Source: JAJFKX01 sp965230265
GTDB lineage: Bacteria; Pseudomonadota; Gammaproteobacteria; Xanthomonadales; Wenzhouxiangellaceae
Assembly (NCBI GenBank): GCA_965230265.1
Contig: OZ245999.1
Span: 3,038,001-3,102,000 of the forward strand
Reading direction: 5' to 3'
DNA: 64,000 nucleotides
The notes under the pieces were generated by a model, which was not told where the DNA came from, made no database searches, and saw nothing but the letters and a program-made list of their open reading frames with translations. A program made the position numbers and the translations under genes. The first letter of the stretch is position 1; every line of letters begins with the position of its first letter. Shown here one piece after another: positions 35,367 through 43,941 of the stretch.

Positions 35367-37376
35367 TTATTCTGTTTCTCTACATGGCGCACCTGTATGA
35401 CTTATACCGCAAATCATTGGAGCACCATTTCGCGTGGACCACGCGTCAAAGAAAGTTATAGCTTGATCTCGAGATGTTGCTGATAGCAATGACCACGTTT
35501 CCAAATTTGACTGTGCATTTACAGCTACTAAAGACCGAATGCTTTCAGAGCCTGAGTACGGAATATGGAATGCAGGCCCACCACTGTCTCCAGAACACAA
35601 AGCAACCCTTCCATGAGCGTGAATGAAATCCATATAATCTATTGTCTGTGGGCCAGGGTTTTCGATAAGCTTAGAATAACCTACCCTGTATAAACCATCT
35701 GCGCCGCCGCCACCTATTCTTGTGCACCCATAGCCAGACAAAAGTAATTGGTTTCCGACATTGTTGACCAATTGCTGGTCTTGATTGATAGTTTCATATT
35801 TAGATACGGCTACGTCATTATCAAGCAGACAGAGTGCGTAATCTAGAGATTGATTTTTTCCATATCTCCTATAGTTTGGATGAATAGTGCAGAAGCCATC
35901 CACTTCTATGTTATTAACATCTATACTAATGAGACTAGTTAATTCAACACAGTGCGCAGCGGTCAGTAACACTCTAGGACCAATTAATGTACCCGTGCAA
36001 AAAGATTCACCGCTAGTAGTAAAAAATGATGCAGGCCAATCATCTGAATCTACAACCCATCCGCCGATTAAATTTTCAGTTGCTTGCTCTACCTGGACTT
36101 TTGGATCTAAAGACTTAAATTTAAGCTTCGAGCCTGATGTAGTTTGAGGGCTTGATCCAAGCTCTCTTAAAGCATTAGATGCGCCTCGCTGTCTTGCTTC
36201 TGCTGCAGCCAGTAGCGCATCGTTTAACGCACTTTGTGCACGTTGAATTTGTGTTGCATCACCACTTTCCATTGCTTTTGCTAATTCAGCTTGAGCTACA
36301 GCGACATTCGCATCAAGTAGCGCTTGCTCAGCAGCATTTATTACAGTGGCACTAGGTCGTTCAAATGCATCATTAATTTCTGAAACTATAGTGGATTTTG
36401 TTTCGCCAAGTAGTTCAGAAACAAATTGCCCTACACGATTAGCCTTTTTAACTTCAGTTTGCCTTACAACTAAAGTTACTGGACTAAAACAACCTGTTGC
36501 TGCAGCATTTAATCGTAAATTGTGACCATTAGAGCTTTTTTCACAAGGCAACAGCGGCCCAGTTATACCAGAAATCTCTCGAAGCATTTTGGCTTCTTTA
36601 AATGCATCTGATACTTGTTTAGTCGCTCCCGGTATAGGCATCAAATTAGTACGAACTCCCTTTGGAACTTTTGATGCAAACGATTCTCGGTTAATTGTAT
36701 GCCCTGCCTTGATATCACCAAAACTTATACTCCCTAACATTAAACTTTTTGACCCTGGGGCTTGAAGATCAAATGTTAAAGCTAATCCACGTGCTTTGGT
36801 TGTACTCGATGTTGAGAACAGCTTTCTAACTTCCAAGTACTGTGAATATAGGCTAGCAGCCGTTAAATCATCACTAAACCCTAACCTCCCCTCATATAGT
36901 GAGTAAACTGTAGTCTTAGATAAGTCTTTAATTAAACCAGAATCAACTAATTTTTGGTCCGTACTTTTATTATCCCAATTCTGATAATCAGGCTGTACAG
37001 TACCACCAGTCATGTCTTCACTTGAAAAATTAGCAGCTATGACTGTTATACACTCGAACTCTTCGTTGTACCTTAATTCATTAAATAATGGGTCTGACCT
37101 TAAAAGATAAAAATCTGTTCTAGCCACTTTAGTTTCTGACTTTTCTTGCGAAGCTTTTCCGATAGCGTCTGCGACACCATCGATTACTAAGCCAGCTAAA
37201 ATAGGCACAAGCGCAGCGAAAAAGCCTGTTTGTTGTGGCAGACCTGCTTCGAAACTGATAATGCAATTTTTTGATATATACGCACGCGTTTGTATGTTGT
37301 CGTTGTCATCAGCATTTGTATGAGGAATAGTAAAAATCACTAATGATATGAGGATTATTCTTAATAACGAGTTCAT
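35367..37376 (-). CDS. Exported chymotrypsin-fold (S1) protease with novel N-terminal region
   Basis: Signal peptide (RIILISLVIFTIPHTNA), then about 330 residues without recognised domains. These include a glycine/alanine hydrophobic stretch (FFAALVPILAGLVIDGVADAIG) and a long Ala-rich predicted coiled coil (about 350-405, QALLDANVAVAQAELAKAM). The last 240 residues are a trypsin-like domain: GTLIGPRVLLTAAHCVE (His475), SLDYALCLL (Asp512), CSGDSGGP (Ser598). The S1-pocket position six before the serine is Ala, so trypsin-type Arg/Lys cleavage is unlikely. The ATG at 37376 follows AAGGGGG by five bases and is preferred over 37391. Same operon as the S8 protease. Confidence 0.85.
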   Translation of the reverse strand: MNSLLRIILISLVIFTIPHTNADDNDNIQTRAYISKNCIISFEAGLPQQTGFFAALVPILAGLVIDGVADAIGKASQEKSETKVARTDFYLLRSDPLFNELRYNEEFECITVIAANFSSEDMTGGTVQPDYQNWDNKSTDQKLVDSGLIKDLSKTTVYSLYEGRLGFSDDLTAASLYSQYLEVRKLFSTSSTTKARGLALTFDLQAPGSKSLMLGSISFGDIKAGHTINRESFASKVPKGVRTNLMPIPGATKQVSDAFKEAKMLREISGITGPLLPCEKSSNGHNLRLNAAATGCFSPVTLVVRQTEVKKANRVGQFVSELLGETKSTIVSEINDAFERPSATVINAAEQALLDANVAVAQAELAKAMESGDATQIQRAQSALNDALLAAAEARQRGASNALRELGSSPQTTSGSKLKFKSLDPKVQVEQATENLIGGWVVDSDDWPASFFTTSGESFCTGTLIGPRVLLTAAHCVELTSLISIDVNNIEVDGFCTIHPNYRRYGKNQSLDYALCLLDNDVAVSKYETINQDQQLVNNVGNQLLLSGYGCTRIGGGGADGLYRVGYSKLIENPGPQTIDYMDFIHAHGRVALCSGDSGGPAFHIPYSGSESIRSLVAVNAQSNLETWSLLSATSRDQAITFFDAWSTRNGAPMICGISHTGAPCRETE

Positions 37377-37387
37377 ACTTGCCCCCT

Positions 37388-37489
37388 TCAACTGTTAACT
37401 GGTTTACTTTGTGTTAGTAAATAATATTCTTCAATATCGCCATATGCGTAACTTTTTCTACTTCGCAGATGAGTTTTTTCCATATACAT
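37388..37489 (-). CDS. 33-codon ORF heading the protease operon
   Basis: Too short for usual gene callers. The ATG at 37489 follows a strong GGAGG by ten bases, and the ORF encodes a polar, tyrosine-rich peptide starting MYMEKTHLRSRKSYAYGDIE. Its TGA (37388-37390) is immediately next to the Shine-Dalgarno of the S1 protease, so translation could be coupled. It could be a leader peptide or a small cytoplasmic partner; no signal sequence. A 64-codon ORF overlaps in another frame from 37608 but has a weaker start context. Confidence 0.4.
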   Translation of the reverse strand: MYMEKTHLRSRKSYAYGDIEEYYLLTQSKPVNS

Positions 37490-37854
37490 TGTTTTGTTAC
37501 CTCCAATACGGCTGCTTGAAATGAACCATTGTTTTTAGCAATCAAACTTGTGCCAACCATAAGTTTTAATTTTGCTAGATTGGTCATATACAACTCTTTA
37601 GTTTCCATAATTAAATTTTTCTCTCACTAAAATCACTGCATTGCAGCAGTCTCCAATACTTTCAGCCTATTCATAATCTCCGCTACAACCAGAAATTAAG
37701 AAAATATCCATAACAAACCTTAACGTCGGGTGAAATTCCTACAAACAGACGCACTGTTTAACCAATGTTCTGCAGCTTGTGATCTGTGAGACTAAAGTTT
37801 CCGATCACTTCAATACATGAATATGCAAACAGTTACCTTAAAACCGGACTTCAA
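37490..37854. other. Divergent intergenic region before comM
   Basis: About 365 AT-rich bases between the protease operon and comM. It should contain both promoters. The last 40 bases before comM resemble the sequence before the broken comM copy. I see no RNA gene or further ORF worth calling. Confidence 0.5.
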
Positions 37855-39369
37855 ATGAGTCTGGCCATCGCCTACAGCCGTGCCCAGGTCGGCATCAATG
37901 CACCGGAAGTTCGGGTTGAAGTACATCTCGCAGGCGGTCTGCCAGGGATGTCTATTGTTGGATTGCCGGAAGCTGCTGTTAAGGAAAGCAAAGACAGGGT
38001 GCGTGCGGCGCTGCAGAATAGTGCTTTTGAAGTGCCTGCTCGGCGTATTACCGTATCACTGGCACCAGCGGATTTGCCCAAAGAAGGCAGCCGTTTTGAT
38101 TTGGCCATCGCCATGGGTATTTTGGCGGCTTCACGACAGGTTAATGCTGAAGCATTAGCCCAGTATGAATTAATGGGTGAGCTATCCCTTAGTGGCGAAT
38201 TACGCGCCAATGGCGGTGTTCTGCCAGCAGCCTTAGCAGCCAGGGAGTCACAGCGCCGGTTAATCATCCCCTATGGCGATGCTGCTGAAGCGGCCTTGAT
38301 CAGCGATGCCGACAGCCTGGCTGCCGGCAACTTGTTGGACGTCTGTAACCATCTGCACCAACATGAATTGTTGTCTGATTGTCATACCCTGACAACAAGC
38401 TCAACAAAACCTGTTAGTCATGATCAATGCCCGGATATGGCTGATGTACGTGGTCAGCATCTGGCTCGCAGGGCATTGGAGGTAGCAGCTGCAGGCGGCC
38501 ATAATCTGCTGATGGTTGGGCCACCCGGTACCGGTAAAACCATGCTGGCCAGCCGCTTGCCAGGTATATTGCCTCCCTTGACTGATAAGCAGGCACTGGA
38601 AGCGGCGGCGATTGCTTCTATCTGTGGTCAGCCATTGACGGCTGCCAATTGGAAAAAGCGGGCATTCAGGCAACCCCACCATACCTGCAGCGGTGTCGCA
38701 CTCGTGGGTGGAGGTTCACACCCCAGGCCTGGAGAAATTTCCCTGGCCCACCAAGGTGTATTGTTTCTGGATGAGTTGCCAGAGTTCGATCGACGCGTAT
38801 TGGAAGTGCTGCGCGAACCTCTCGAATCGGGACGAATTGTGATTTCCCGTGCGGCTCGGCAGGCTGAATTCCCGGCTCGTTTTCAGTTAATCGCTGCCAT
38901 GAACCCCTGCCCCTGCGGTTATGCAGGTGATCATGATAGTAACCGTTGTCGCTGTACCACCGCCCAGATTACCCGTTATCGCTCACGTGTTTCCGGCCCA
39001 CTGTTGGATCGAATTGATATCCAGATTCAAGTACCGCGTCAGAGCCAGCGGATTTTACAAGATGAAACAAAGTCATCAGAAACTACCGAAGCTATTCAAC
39101 AGCGGGCTACCGCAGCTCACCAGCATCAGATTACTCGTACTGGCTGTTGCAATAGTTTGTTGAGCAGCAGGCATATTCGTGAGCATTGTCGTTTGACCGA
39201 CAAAGACCAAAACCTGCTAGAAACCGCCTGTGAGCGCTTACAGCTGTCAGCTCGCGCCTGGCAACGGATATTGAAGGTGGCAAGAACCATTGCCGATCTG
39301 GATGGCCAAAAAAACATCCGAACCAAACATTTGACGGAAGCCATTGGTTACCGTAGGCTAAACTTGTGA
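37855..39369 (+). CDS. comM: ComM/YifB Mg-chelatase-like helicase
   Basis: Hexameric AAA+ helicase that promotes branch migration when transforming DNA is integrated into the chromosome. N-terminal Lon-like domain (GLPGMSIVGLPEAAVKE, SLAPADLPKEGSRFDLAIA), Walker A GPPGTGKTM, Walker B VLFLDELPEF, a cysteine pair region MNPCPCGYAGD, and the C-terminal YifB domain. About 504 residues. The ATG at 37855 aligns with the family; the longer frame from 37786 adds unrelated residues. Followed by a strong terminator. comM is the insertion site of AbaR islands in Acinetobacter; here a truncated second copy lies about 4.8 kb upstream. Confidence 0.96.
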   Translation: MSLAIAYSRAQVGINAPEVRVEVHLAGGLPGMSIVGLPEAAVKESKDRVRAALQNSAFEVPARRITVSLAPADLPKEGSRFDLAIAMGILAASRQVNAEALAQYELMGELSLSGELRANGGVLPAALAARESQRRLIIPYGDAAEAALISDADSLAAGNLLDVCNHLHQHELLSDCHTLTTSSTKPVSHDQCPDMADVRGQHLARRALEVAAAGGHNLLMVGPPGTGKTMLASRLPGILPPLTDKQALEAAAIASICGQPLTAANWKKRAFRQPHHTCSGVALVGGGSHPRPGEISLAHQGVLFLDELPEFDRRVLEVLREPLESGRIVISRAARQAEFPARFQLIAAMNPCPCGYAGDHDSNRCRCTTAQITRYRSRVSGPLLDRIDIQIQVPRQSQRILQDETKSSETTEAIQQRATAAHQHQITRTGCCNSLLSSRHIREHCRLTDKDQNLLETACERLQLSARAWQRILKVARTIADLDGQKNIRTKHLTEAIGYRRLNL

Positions 39370-39514
39370 GTGATGGGGGCAATATTTTTTTAAAACGTCC
39401 ACGTAACTTTCACACTGCATGATGCAAAATATGTGCATGTTGAACCTGTTTCCCTCCCTAGACAGGTTCGACACTAGGTTCGGTCAATCCCCCAATAGCC
39501 GAATCCTGACTTGA

Positions 39515-39549
39515 CCCCGTGAGATTCCCTAACTCACGGGGTTTTTTTT
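39515..39549 (+). terminator. Intrinsic terminator after comM
   Basis: CCCCGTGAG, nine-base loop, CTCACGGGG and eight Ts. Confidence 0.9.
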
Positions 39550-39604
39550 GGTGCTCATGAAACTTATCTGAGCTGCCTTAATGACCCTGCTGAGGATAAC
39601 AAGA

Positions 39605-40471
39605 TCAGGCTATCAATTGATCATCCGAATCAGGTGGTGGCACTTGCTCACCTCCCGCTTGGTCATCACCCCTTTTATCCGGGTGGCCAAAAACATCCTG
39701 CCATGCCAGATATTGACCACCACAGACCAACAGCTGCAGCAGCATAAATAACAGATTGCTGAGAATGGATTGAACAATTAAACCCGCTTCACCAAGCAGC
39801 AGGTTGATCACGAATAAGACTATCAGCAGCAGCATAGCTGCTCCGATACTAACGACTATTTGGGCCAAGCCAAAACACAACAAAGCTCTCCAGTTTTTAA
39901 GGCCTGCTCGAAAACTTTCAGTCAATGCAGGTACTGGTGATTGATGGTCGAAGGCAACTCTGGGTATTGCAAAAAAAATCGCCAGGCTAACCAACGCGAA
40001 CATTATTACAATTACAAACATGAACAGCCACAGGGTTCCCACATCAATATTTTCTAATTGTACGTTTTCTATATTTTGCAACTGCATTAACTCAGGCGCC
40101 AATATCCTAGCCACAAAAACAAGGGCAATAACCGCTATAAATATACACAGTAATAATATAGCGGCTAACTGCAACATGGCCGAACGGCGATCACTATTTA
40201 AAAAAACAAATAAATCGCCAATCGCCGGTTCCTGTTTATTGCCTGCTTTAGCAACGGCATACATTGCACCAGCCTGCAATACAGGCATCAGCAATACGAA
40301 TATAATTTCACCAATGATAGGGATAACCTGCAGATACAAAAGCGCTGACCAAACCAGTGCAATAAATAAAAAAGCAGCGAGATTTTGGCCGATAATATCG
40401 CCCGACTGCATCAGCCAGTCCCACCCCCGTTTGGCATTGATAATATTGATTTTTGGATCAGTCTGCTGCAT
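39605..40471 (-). CDS. BPSS1780-family membrane protein
   Basis: About 288 residues with six hydrophobic helices. The opening INAKRGWDWLMQSGDII and the paired DHQSPVPALTESFRAGLKNW block fit the BPSS1780 family of membrane proteins of unknown role. The C-terminal tail is charged and Pro/Asp rich. Its start overlaps the previous gene's stop by 14 bases, last member of a three-gene operon. Confidence 0.8.
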   Translation of the reverse strand: MQQTDPKINIINAKRGWDWLMQSGDIIGQNLAAFLFIALVWSALLYLQVIPIIGEIIFVLLMPVLQAGAMYAVAKAGNKQEPAIGDLFVFLNSDRRSAMLQLAAILLLCIFIAVIALVFVARILAPELMQLQNIENVQLENIDVGTLWLFMFVIVIMFALVSLAIFFAIPRVAFDHQSPVPALTESFRAGLKNWRALLCFGLAQIVVSIGAAMLLLIVLFVINLLLGEAGLIVQSILSNLLFMLLQLLVCGGQYLAWQDVFGHPDKRGDDQAGGEQVPPPDSDDQLIA

Positions 40472-41210
40472 CGTGTTTTTGTCCCATAGTCGCTAAAGCT
40501 GCACCGATATTGTAAATGCTCCAGATCAGTGCAATGCAAAGCAATAAACCAGCTAACAAGCCCAACGCATCCGACCAGTGCCATTGTGGCCATAATTGTG
40601 AAATCAGCAAAAATAAATCATCACTGCGCCAACGGTCCAACGGTAATGCCGGCTGCAACCAACCGACAACTCGAGTGATGATGATAGAAGCCGCCTCATA
40701 CATATCACCAAATATTGAAACAAAAGGCGCTGCCACCATAGCCAAACTAAATCCGGCCAAAGCCCATGTTGTCCACTTTTCCCATTCACCATGCAATGCT
40801 TTGTAATACCACCACATGCCCGGAAATACCGTTAACACGTAAGGCAACAGTACCGTAACAAGGTAAATACCATCGTTGCCATGCGTATCAAAACCGGTTA
40901 GCTGACCCGCGTAGTCTGAGCCCACCTCAACCCAGTCAAACCATTGCTTTAATATGCCTGCCCCATATTCCGGGCTAATTTCCAGGCGAGTCACATCACC
41001 TCCAGTCCACAGGCAGCCAAAAGCATGCAATAACTCATGCACTGGCACATAAATCCACCAGCCGGCAACGGCAGTCACCGCCAACACCAACAGGTTCAAC
41101 CCACTGTGTTTACCCCATGCGTTATTTAACAGTGTTTGATAGTCCAGTAATGGTCGTAACCAAAAAATACTTTTGGACGGGGCTTGATGCTCAGTGTTCA
41201 TACTGGACAA
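40458..41210 (-). CDS. M50-like membrane metalloprotease candidate
   Basis: About 250 residues with five or six membrane segments. The first carries WWIYVPVHELLHAFGCLWTG, where HELLH matches the zinc motif HExxH of membrane-embedded M50-type proteases and lies inside or at the edge of a helix. A possible second ligand region is not clear, so activity is uncertain. Overlaps the LOG gene upstream and the BPSS1780-type gene downstream. Confidence 0.65.
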   Translation of the reverse strand: MSSMNTEHQAPSKSIFWLRPLLDYQTLLNNAWGKHSGLNLLVLAVTAVAGWWIYVPVHELLHAFGCLWTGGDVTRLEISPEYGAGILKQWFDWVEVGSDYAGQLTGFDTHGNDGIYLVTVLLPYVLTVFPGMWWYYKALHGEWEKWTTWALAGFSLAMVAAPFVSIFGDMYEAASIIITRVVGWLQPALPLDRWRSDDLFLLISQLWPQWHWSDALGLLAGLLLCIALIWSIYNIGAALATMGQKHDAAD

Positions 41211-41794
41211 GATAGCAGATCAAGTGCCTGCTCCGGTGTATTGGCCACCCGCCAGCACTCTGCCAAGAAATCTTCTTTGGATACAATAAAGCGCTGCTCT
41301 TTCGCATGCTTTAAGAAATCCAGCAACTTATCGTAATAATTACCACTGTTTAGCAAAATGATTTCCCCGGAATAATGACCCAGACGTTTAAGGGTAATCA
41401 CCTCAAACAATTCTTCCAAGGTCCCCGCTCCACCTGGAAGGGTAATCACGGCCCCCGAGTTATTAAGCATACGCTCTTTGCGAACCCGCATATCTGGAAC
41501 CACCTGCAATTCGGTCAAATGGCGATGGGCGGCCTCGCGGATTTGTAAAAACTCTGGAATCACACCATAGACCAGGCCGCCGTGCTCCAAAGCTGAATCT
41601 GCCAGCGTACCCATCAAACCTGTTCCACCGCCACCATATACAATATCCATCCGCGCTTGCGCCAACAAACGCCCCAGCTGTCTGGCAGGTTCATGAAAAC
41701 GTGGATCGATATCTTTACTGGCCGCAGCATAAACAGTCACCCTGTTTTCCGGTGACTTTGGCGGATAATGATTGTTTTGCAGGTCTGCTGGCAT
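41198..41794 (-). CDS. LOG-family nucleotide phosphoribohydrolase
   Basis: TIGR00730/LONELY GUY family, about 198 residues. Rossmann-like fold with VTVYAAASKDIDPRF, DIVYGGGGTGLMG and the active-site signature PGGAGTLEE. The family releases base from nucleoside 5'-monophosphates; cytokinin activation is known in plants, while bacterial members probably act on AMP or related nucleotides. First gene of an overlapping three-gene operon. Confidence 0.9.
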   Translation of the reverse strand: MPADLQNNHYPPKSPENRVTVYAAASKDIDPRFHEPARQLGRLLAQARMDIVYGGGGTGLMGTLADSALEHGGLVYGVIPEFLQIREAAHRHLTELQVVPDMRVRKERMLNNSGAVITLPGGAGTLEELFEVITLKRLGHYSGEIILLNSGNYYDKLLDFLKHAKEQRFIVSKEDFLAECWRVANTPEQALDLLSCPV

Positions 41795-41902
41795 TATGTA
41801 GTTCTCTTATGATCAAAGCCTGTAATCAATCGACTGGCTGAAAGTCGGCAAATAGACTATTTTAGCCGAAAGATCGCACCGACATGTTACCGAGAAAACA
41901 CA

Positions 41903-42514
41903 ATGTATCAACGTTTTAATCAACAAACGGGAACCCCTCTGAGTTTGATATTGATTGGTGTCTGTGTGGTGGCCTACATTTTACTTGTCACTACCCAAAA
42001 CCCCATATTTAACTATCTGGCTTTATGGCCGGTGCAATCAGATGCCTTTTATCCATGGCAATTGATCAGTTATGGTTTTTTGCATGATCCAGGTTCAATG
42101 GCCCACCTCTTGTTCAATATGTTGGCTCTGTATATGTTCGGACTGCCATTAGAGCAGGGCTGGGGCAAACAACGGTTTGCGCTTTACTATGTGACCTGTC
42201 TGGCAGGCGCTGGTTTTATCCAGTTACTGGTTAGCCTTAACAGCCCGATTGCCTATCCGACCATCGGTGCTTCCGGTGCAGTATTTGGTCTGCTTCTGGC
42301 TTATGGATTGCGTTATCCGAACAACACCATCATGCTGCTGATTCCACCCATTCCGATTAAAGCCAAATACTTTGTCTGGATTTATGGTGCAATTGAACTG
42401 TACCTGGGTGTCAGCGGGCGGATGCCCGGTATTGCGCACTTTGCCCACCTGGGCGGTATGTTGTTTGGTTTAATGTTGCTGTGGTTTTGGGGCTGGCGGC
42501 CGGGACGGCGCTGA
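41903..42514 (+). CDS. Rhomboid intramembrane serine protease
   Basis: Six-helix rhomboid of 203 residues. The pattern WQLISYGFLHDP-SMAHLLFNMLALYMFG has the conserved His and Asn, GASGAVFGLL has the catalytic serine (GxSG), and HFAHLGGMLFGL has the catalytic histidine. No soluble N-terminal domain, unlike GlpG of Escherichia. Substrates unknown. Confidence 0.95.
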   Translation: MYQRFNQQTGTPLSLILIGVCVVAYILLVTTQNPIFNYLALWPVQSDAFYPWQLISYGFLHDPGSMAHLLFNMLALYMFGLPLEQGWGKQRFALYYVTCLAGAGFIQLLVSLNSPIAYPTIGASGAVFGLLLAYGLRYPNNTIMLLIPPIPIKAKYFVWIYGAIELYLGVSGRMPGIAHFAHLGGMLFGLMLLWFWGWRPGRR

Positions 42515-42553
42515 TGAATGGCGATAACTTTTATCAGGGCCTGCTAACAGACC

Positions 42554-43066
42554 CTAAACTACTTCCGCTACCAACCGGCGGATTCTGGCTTTAACAGAAG
42601 CCGGTTCATCACGCAGGCCCATCTGCAATAATTGATGCGCTTCTGGCCGATACTCCGAAAACTGTACTGCCAGCCGAAAGAAGGCATCGTAAGACCAAGC
42701 ACGAACAAAAGTATTGCTGTCTGCCAGGTTCTCGCGTACGTATTGTTCCAGCGGTGGTTTGGCACTGCTTGGAATTTTCAGAAACTGTACACATTGCAAC
42801 AACTGTAAACGTGCCTGCCAGCTTTCGATACCCTGCAGCTGATTTAGTAAATCCATCGTTTGCTGGGTATCTAGCACCTGCTGTTGCAGATAATGCTTTA
42901 GCAGCCAGCTTGCGGTGATCTGGGTTTGCGGCTCAGCCAGCCCGGTCAACAACTGCGAGATAAAATCCTGCCTATTGCAGTATTGATCATATAGCAGGTG
43001 CAATTTATCGGTATCCGGCCGATTGCCTTGCAAGCTCTGATCGGTTTGTAAATTTCTGAGCAGCAC
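42554..43066 (-). CDS. HEAT-like helical hypothetical protein
   Basis: About 170 residues, cytoplasmic, all predicted helix. Pairs of helices such as AEPQTQITASWLLKHYLQ and DSNTFVRAWSYDAFFRLAVQ resemble HEAT repeats, and the end reads EPASVKARIRRLVAE. No catalytic motif. Family not recognised. Confidence 0.6.
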   Translation of the reverse strand: MLLRNLQTDQSLQGNRPDTDKLHLLYDQYCNRQDFISQLLTGLAEPQTQITASWLLKHYLQQQVLDTQQTMDLLNQLQGIESWQARLQLLQCVQFLKIPSSAKPPLEQYVRENLADSNTFVRAWSYDAFFRLAVQFSEYRPEAHQLLQMGLRDEPASVKARIRRLVAEVV

Positions 43067-43148
43067 CCTGTTTATCTAGAAAAGCGCTGACTTAATCTGG
43101 CAGAAAAACCTGATGCCGATGGACCGACCCCATTTAGTCTGGTTTTAT

Positions 43149-43562
43149 TCAGCCAGCCAACTGTCGGTAGGCTAGCCCGACATTGATCCACAATACCATC
43201 AGGCAAGCATTGGAACACATAAACATCGCCAGGCGATGCTTGACGTTATTGCTGCTGATATGGATCAGACTATGCAGTATCCGAAACAACACATATGCCC
43301 AGGCTGAATAATAAAGCCATGAACCAGACAAGCTTAAAGCCAAACAGGTCACACAGGCGGCATAGAACAGGACCGGTAATTCAAACAGGTTGGCGTAATT
43401 GCGGGTGGTTTTCATTACAAATTCGGGTAAGTCACCACGATCCAGCAACCGATAAGAACTTAGCTTAACCCGACCACTGGTCACCGAACGCCAGCGGGCA
43501 CTAAAAGCGATCAATAAAATCGTCAAGGTCCATAAAACCATCACCAGCATGGGGTAAAACAT
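43149..43562 (-). CDS. MAPEG-family membrane protein
   Basis: About 137 residues from the ATG at 43562, which follows AGGAAA by seven bases; longer in-frame starts lack this. Four hydrophobic helices with RNYANLFELPVLFYA in the second and RILHSLIHIS in the third, as in the MAPEG family (microsomal glutathione transferase and relatives). A glutathione-linked role is possible but bacterial members of this subgroup are uncharacterised. Confidence 0.85.
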   Translation of the reverse strand: MFYPMLVMVLWTLTILLIAFSARWRSVTSGRVKLSSYRLLDRGDLPEFVMKTTRNYANLFELPVLFYAACVTCLALSLSGSWLYYSAWAYVLFRILHSLIHISSNNVKHRLAMFMCSNACLMVLWINVGLAYRQLAG

Positions 43563-43662
43563 AGTCGTTTCCTGCATTGGTTCATCTATATACAAGGCCC
43601 TTAAAATAGAAAAGCTGCAGGTCACAGTGCGCCCTGCAAGCCCATTGTTTTGACTTTATGAA

Positions 43663-43869
43663 TTAATCATCCAGTACAAAAGTCACTTTTAAGGCAACCC
43701 GAAACTCCTTGATTTTACCTTCTCTATCACACATGACTTTCTGACTTTCTACCCAGGCACCCCGTACATTTTTTAGTGTTCTGCTGGCGCGCTGCATGCC
43801 TTTTTCAACAGCGTCTTCAAAGCTCTGTGGTGATGATGCGATAATTTCTGTTACGCGTGCTACTGACAT
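43663..43869 (-). CDS. Dodecin flavin-binding protein
   Basis: A 68-residue protein that assembles into a dodecameric shell storing flavin. Matches the family at ARVTEIIASSPQSFEDAVEK, the flavin-stacking Trp in VRGAWVESQKV, and the closing strand FRVALKVTFVL. Start supported by AGGAGAA upstream. Confidence 0.93.
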   Translation of the reverse strand: MSVARVTEIIASSPQSFEDAVEKGMQRASRTLKNVRGAWVESQKVMCDREGKIKEFRVALKVTFVLDD

Positions 43870-43941
43870 TTTCTTCTCCTTGCTTTACATTAAAAAAATC
43901 ATAAGCGCTCTAACTGAGCGTTTACTTTTATTGAATAAACC

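Noticed and set aside
37414..37608. 64-codon ORF before the S1 protease
   Set aside because: Weak start context; the shorter ORF at 37388-37489 in another frame has a strong ribosome binding site and better placement.
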